Shown here: piece after piece, positions 60,401 through 64,000 of the stretch
Layout of the letters: every line of letters starts with the position of its first letter
How positions within the stretch are numbered: the stretch's first letter is position 1
Assembly (NCBI GenBank): GCA_963969595.1
Contig: OZ018417.1
Span: 23,128,501-23,192,500, forward strand
DNA: 64,000 bases
Source: Neckera pumila
Taxonomy: Eukaryota; Streptophyta; Bryopsida; Hypnales; Neckeraceae
Direction: 5' to 3'
Translations under genes and position numbers: made by a program
The notes under the pieces: model-generated
Database searches by the model: none
The model's input: the letters and a program-made list of their open reading frames with translations, nothing else
Told to the model about the DNA's origin: nothing

Positions 60401-61130
60401 CGGCCTCCGCATAAAACCATCGCATCCCAGCCCTTTCAGGTCCTCTTGCAAGAGCGCCTTCTCCTTGGCATTCTTCAGCAATCCGAGTACCATTGACTAG
60501 AGTTTGAATGAAGGCGACTCTTCACTCGCCTTTGCCTTCACCATGGCTCTGAGCAACTACTTGGATTGACTAACAACCTCTCAACTCTTCCTGCCCTAAT
60601 CACTTGCGCCCTACTATTGTTCTCTCTCACAAAGCCAATTAGTCTCACAACCGCTTAACCGAGACTAGAATCTCAAAACTTGCACTCCTCCAAGCTCTCA
60701 GCGCCACACTTCCTTGCAAACATTCACTCACAATTAGGAAACACCAGAATGAGAAGATAGAATGCGGATGCTTCTACCTGACCCCTTCCTCTCTCCTGAC
60801 CGTCCGGTTTCCCCACCGTTGGAACTAGCCGTTCCTGTCTACACCGGGAAATGATTTCCGTTCAACGGCTCTCTAGTTTTCTCATTAGTGACTGTTGGCT
60901 CCTGGTTTCCGTTTCTGATACCGGTTTGACTGTTCCCGAATCCCTAGAATCCCGATTGTGATCCCACATAGGTTTCCAGTTTCCAATTCAAGACAGGAAC
61001 AATTAAGATCCGTCTTAACCTTTTATCTCTTTTAAGAGATACGATGGTTGCTAATCTAAAAATCTACTAAACTTTGTACAGTAACCTATAAAACAACAAA
61101 AAAAAATATGGAAATTTAATGTCTTTAACC
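57454..61130 (-). mobile_element. Inserted element splitting the transposon gene
   Basis: This segment separates the two halves of the HAD-domain frame and carries a gag-like pseudogene on the opposite strand. It is rich in 'aaccgg' and 'ccggaa' words on both sides of the frame. I found neither clean long terminal repeats nor a target-site duplication. It could be a non-autonomous retrotransposon, and borders are only where the host frame stops and resumes. Confidence 0.55.
58780..60544 (-). pseudogene. Degenerate gag-like / 'plant transposon protein' gene
   Basis: Starts at an ATG (60544-60542) and ends at TAG (58782-58780), with several stops and frame changes. Readable pieces in order are KNKSIVGELLTKQSSKWHH, NPVHPKDGYAMADCTNLRHR, RRVLEFLVLILNPERPTQAT, TIAKTIFGALTRRRKVSWSL, LSPFLFHLYEHNELLRGKEV, then a Lys/Glu/Ser-rich region, KVVSVLVSYHEKMEHTLFEL (coiled), and a long acidic/basic low-complexity tail. 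The N-terminal block has the look of the plant-specific 'putative plant transposon protein' domain found in gag-like genes of non-autonomous elements. No reverse transcriptase or integrase is visible. The family call is by resemblance. Confidence 0.6.
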
Positions 61131-63055
61131 TAATTCTATCACAAAGAATAGAATTTGGCATTCCGGGCTCCCACAGGCAGTACTTGTGCATCATATATGG
61201 ATGACGTTGTCCCCAGCATGCTGAGTGGGTTGATTGGTCCCCTCCCTACAGTTCCGCTATTTGTTTGGTCTGGGAAGGAGTGCGAGGTCTAAGAGGAGGA
61301 ATCCGGTAAAGTAAATTCGGGGGGGAAAAACTTGTCTAAGGTGTATGCGGGTTGGCCTAGAATCAATGTATTGAACAGCATGATAGTAGATAGCAAGTCT
61401 TCACGGGTTGCATGCAATCGGGATGCCAATGTCATAATGAGCATCCCTTTTTACGTGAATTGGCTATGCACAATGACTGATGACAAGGACTCTTTCAAGT
61501 CCTATTTGTGGCCGTTGTTGGAGGCGCTAAAGAAATGTCCTGACATACCCACCTTCAAGGCTAAATTCCCAAATATTGTCAACAAAATAATGGTGCAAAT
61601 GATTCAAAGACGTCGAACTGGATCACCATATGAATTTCTTGACATTGTAGAAGGTGAGGGGGCTCGCACAGCATGTGGTTGTGAAAATTTGGTGCTCCCC
61701 TCACCTCCATTTCCCTCACTTTCCTAATGTGTACCTACTGTGTCTGTATAGGCAAAAACACAAAAGCCGGAAACAAGGAACAATCCGCCAAGATAGACAG
61801 TGGAGAAAAAACAAGAGAAGAAGGTAATCTGTTTTTGCCCCCTTCACTTTTTTGTCATCTTTTTAGGCTGTGCACAATATTTAGTCATTTCCAAGTCATT
61901 GGGTACTGAAGTTGGAGTGCGCTTGAAATCGCAGTCGTAGGGAAGTCACTATTGTGTCGTGTCAAAGTTGCGTGTAAGTGAAGTAGGTGTCTTCTTTGTT
62001 TTGCGCCAAAGGAGTGAACCACTATGTCGCTTGTAAATTAGTCCATGTTGTCGTGTACCCAATAGCGGTGTAGGCCAGGCTAGCTCTGCTGCAGCCAATG
62101 GAGGTAGTAGTGCCATTAGAGGTGACGTGTGCATGCAAAATACTGTGCATGCGAAGTCATTCTTTGCCGGTGATGAGTTCCTTGAACATAGTGTGAATGG
62201 GTAGGTCCCTGGTGCACATGAGGAAGAAATGCTTGCTGTTAAGAATGTGATAAGCAAATCTGTGGCCTATGGTGAGCAATCCTTAACCAAAATCTCTCTC
62301 AGTCCCACCATATGGTGGCTGCTGTTGCGAAGTCCCCGGGCTTGTTCTGTCATTTATTGCCTTGTAGGAGGCCCTTCATCAACGTGTAGAAGATGTCGTG
62401 AAGTTTTCATAAAACTGCTAGGAATTAGAGGATGTTTATTATGGCCTTGAAGATGTTTGGGCACACAAGCGGTGGAATGGTGAATGTGGCCATGGAGGCC
62501 ATTTGGGTGCTGGTAGGTGTACCATTGGCGCCCTCATGATGCGAGCATCCGCCGGCTGCATCGAAACCGGGGCAGCCGTAATGTAGTCGTCGCCACTCAA
62601 TTATTTGAAAGTCGCGTGGCAGTTGTACTGAAGTCGCATGGCAGTAATCTGAAGTCCGCAATCCTCCTTCAGTCATTTGTGAGTGACATATGAGAGCAAC
62701 CACGGTAGTATAGTAGTCCATGGCATGTCTAATTGCTGAAAATGTTTGAGCATGAATGCGCAACTGGCTAATGCTTTGTGTCATGCAGTTCCACATTGGG
62801 CAGGAGGTATTCCTCATTAATCCCCGCGCCGTGAAGCACAAAGTGGCAGCGGGGACCATTAGCGGAACAAGAGGCAAAGCGTCCTTCCACTTCAAGATCG
62901 TACCGGAGAGGTTATGGAAGGTGGACGTGCGGGATGTTTTCCAAGAAGGGGTCGCGCTCATGTACCCCCACAGAGACAGTGATCAGAACAACATCAAAGA
63001 TGCAAAGGGCACATCTGCACTGTGGATGGAAAAGTACATAAAACTCTCTACATGA
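61131..63055 (+). pseudogene. Transposon gene, 3' part: rest of HAD phosphatase and DUF8039-like tail
   Basis: Resumes the frame lost at 57453. E6 about 61140-61653 reads APTGSTCASYMDDVVPSML, VPLFVWSGKEC, (TAA at 61290-61292), KVYAGWPRINVLNSMIVDSK, NRDANVIMSIPFYVNWL and DDKDSFKSYLWPLLEAL. These correspond, in order, to the middle and C-terminal blocks of FCP1/NLI-type HAD phosphatases. E7 is 61752-61823 (basic linker). E8 62789-63055 (stop TGA) reads FHIGQEVFLINPRAVKHKVA, AAGTISG, FHFKIVPERLWKVDVRDV, DAKGTSALWMEKYIKL, resembling the DUF8039-type tail of plant CACTA-like transposon proteins. Intron borders are GT...AG. The introns carry GAAGTCGC/CAGTCGC word clusters. Confidence 0.68.
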
Positions 63056-64000
63056 GGCGGCCGTCAAGAGGTGGCGTAGCCCAGGGATAGGATATATCAA
63101 ATTTGTATGGCTCTGTATGGTTGATTTAGTATGCTAGAGTATCTCAGTAGTAATCAGAAATAAAATTGATGTCTTGTGAAATACCATGCCACTTCTTTTT
63201 CATAATTCCCATGTAAATGAATGTTGCAGAGTATGTTAAATGGGACAGTGCTATTGTGAGGTTTAGCATTTTGTTTGTACTTTGGCAATGCATTTTGTTT
63301 GCAATGGCTAGTAGTGCCTACGGCACCTGCTGCCTCCATCATCACTATGTGAAGTTGATTAAGAGGGAGCCCGTTCTTAGCACCAAGGGATAAGGTTCTA
63401 TGCACAATCTCAGAAATGTACACGGGTGGCTCAATTGGAAGACTTGCTAGTTGCTGGACGGCGATTCTTCTAGAACTGCACGAATAGGCTGATAAGGAGT
63501 GGACCACTATCCTTAAACACTGGAACAATTTCAGAACGACTGCTAGTAATGAACGAAAAAGTGTATTCACAGTGAAATGACTTGGGCATGACTCAAAAAC
63601 GACTTCACCCGGTGTCCTTATGCACCTGACATTGAAGTCAACATGGTAATTGACGCACGACTGGGAAACGACTTCAACATGACTGCCGATCTCCCAATGC
63701 TCTGGTCCACGTCATCTTAATAAGTATGACAAGTCTGACAACTCTGACAAGCTTGACAATTTTAGGCTGCGATTGTGAAACAACTACAGGACAACTGCGG
63801 CCATCAACCAATGGCCAAATGCCACATCGCCTAATGTCAAGGCGTGTGCCCAACACACTCCTTGTCCACATCAACTTTGACATGTATTTCTATCATCCAT
63901 TGTATTATGTTTCTACATCCAACTGCCAAATGGATGGTAATAATAGAAGTGAAGTTGTTGTCCTAAACAACTTGTCCACAACGACTCTAAGACCCTGAGT
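63056..64000. other. Right flank of the large transposon
   Basis: About 63100-63560 has gene-like composition, with a 138-codon minus-strand frame of no known family. 63590-63700 and 63720-63770 contain dense 'acgacttca', 'gaagtcaac' and 'tctgacaa' words, consistent with the subterminal part of the element. No terminal inverted repeat is visible before the window ends. Confidence 0.4.

Noticed and set aside
1..64000. CRISPR arrays, operons or bacterial promoters
   Set aside because: Spliced genes and plant transposons make this a eukaryotic nuclear sequence; no regularly spaced direct repeats with unique spacers were seen.
1..64000. tRNA and rRNA genes
   Set aside because: No cloverleaf or rRNA core was recognised by eye; the only tRNA-like sequence is the SINE head at 19316-19563.

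Overview
This window looks like nuclear DNA of a land plant, probably a non-flowering one (bryophyte, lycophyte or fern grade). The reasons are intron-bearing genes with GT...AG borders, a clear homologue of the plant-specific HEADING DATE REPRESSOR 1 family, a plant-type transposon protein, and dense nested repeats. The species cannot be named from the sequence. Most of the window is AT-rich repeat debris. Two short GC-rich islands carry host genes, and the right-hand 11 kb is a large decayed transposon.

Layout. 0-28 kb is AT-rich and almost gene-free. It holds a family of about 930-bp elements bounded by TTAA and CCCCTAAAG / CTTTAGGGG, an associated family of about 500 bp, a tRNA-derived SINE with intact target-site duplications, several MITE-like palindromes, three small hairpins of the same architecture, and an orphan GC-rich island near 16.4-18 kb. 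28.6-33 kb holds a four-exon HDR1-like gene on the + strand, whose protein has an unusual SR-rich repeated N-terminal half. 36.0-39 kb holds a gene on the - strand whose last two exons encode a DUF3445 (haem-dependent oxidative N-demethylase-like) domain; its upstream exons are unresolved. The two genes converge.

40-51 kb is again AT-rich, with more TTAA elements, including one copy rearranged into a 617-bp foldback. 51.4-51.8 kb is a tandem repeat of about 150 bp. 53.0-63.1 kb is a decayed + strand transposon gene: an acidic/basic leader, a Transposase_24-like (Ptta/En/Spm-type) region, a low-complexity spacer containing a 289-bp tandem duplication, an FCP1/NLI-type HAD phosphatase domain, and a tail resembling DUF8039. 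The HAD domain is cut in two by a 3.7-kb segment carrying a degenerate gag-like gene on the opposite strand. Finding a phosphatase domain inside a transposon open reading frame is the most unusual observation here.

All exon models were read by eye from splice signals and frame continuity. No alignment or database search was run, and family assignments rest on recognised motifs.
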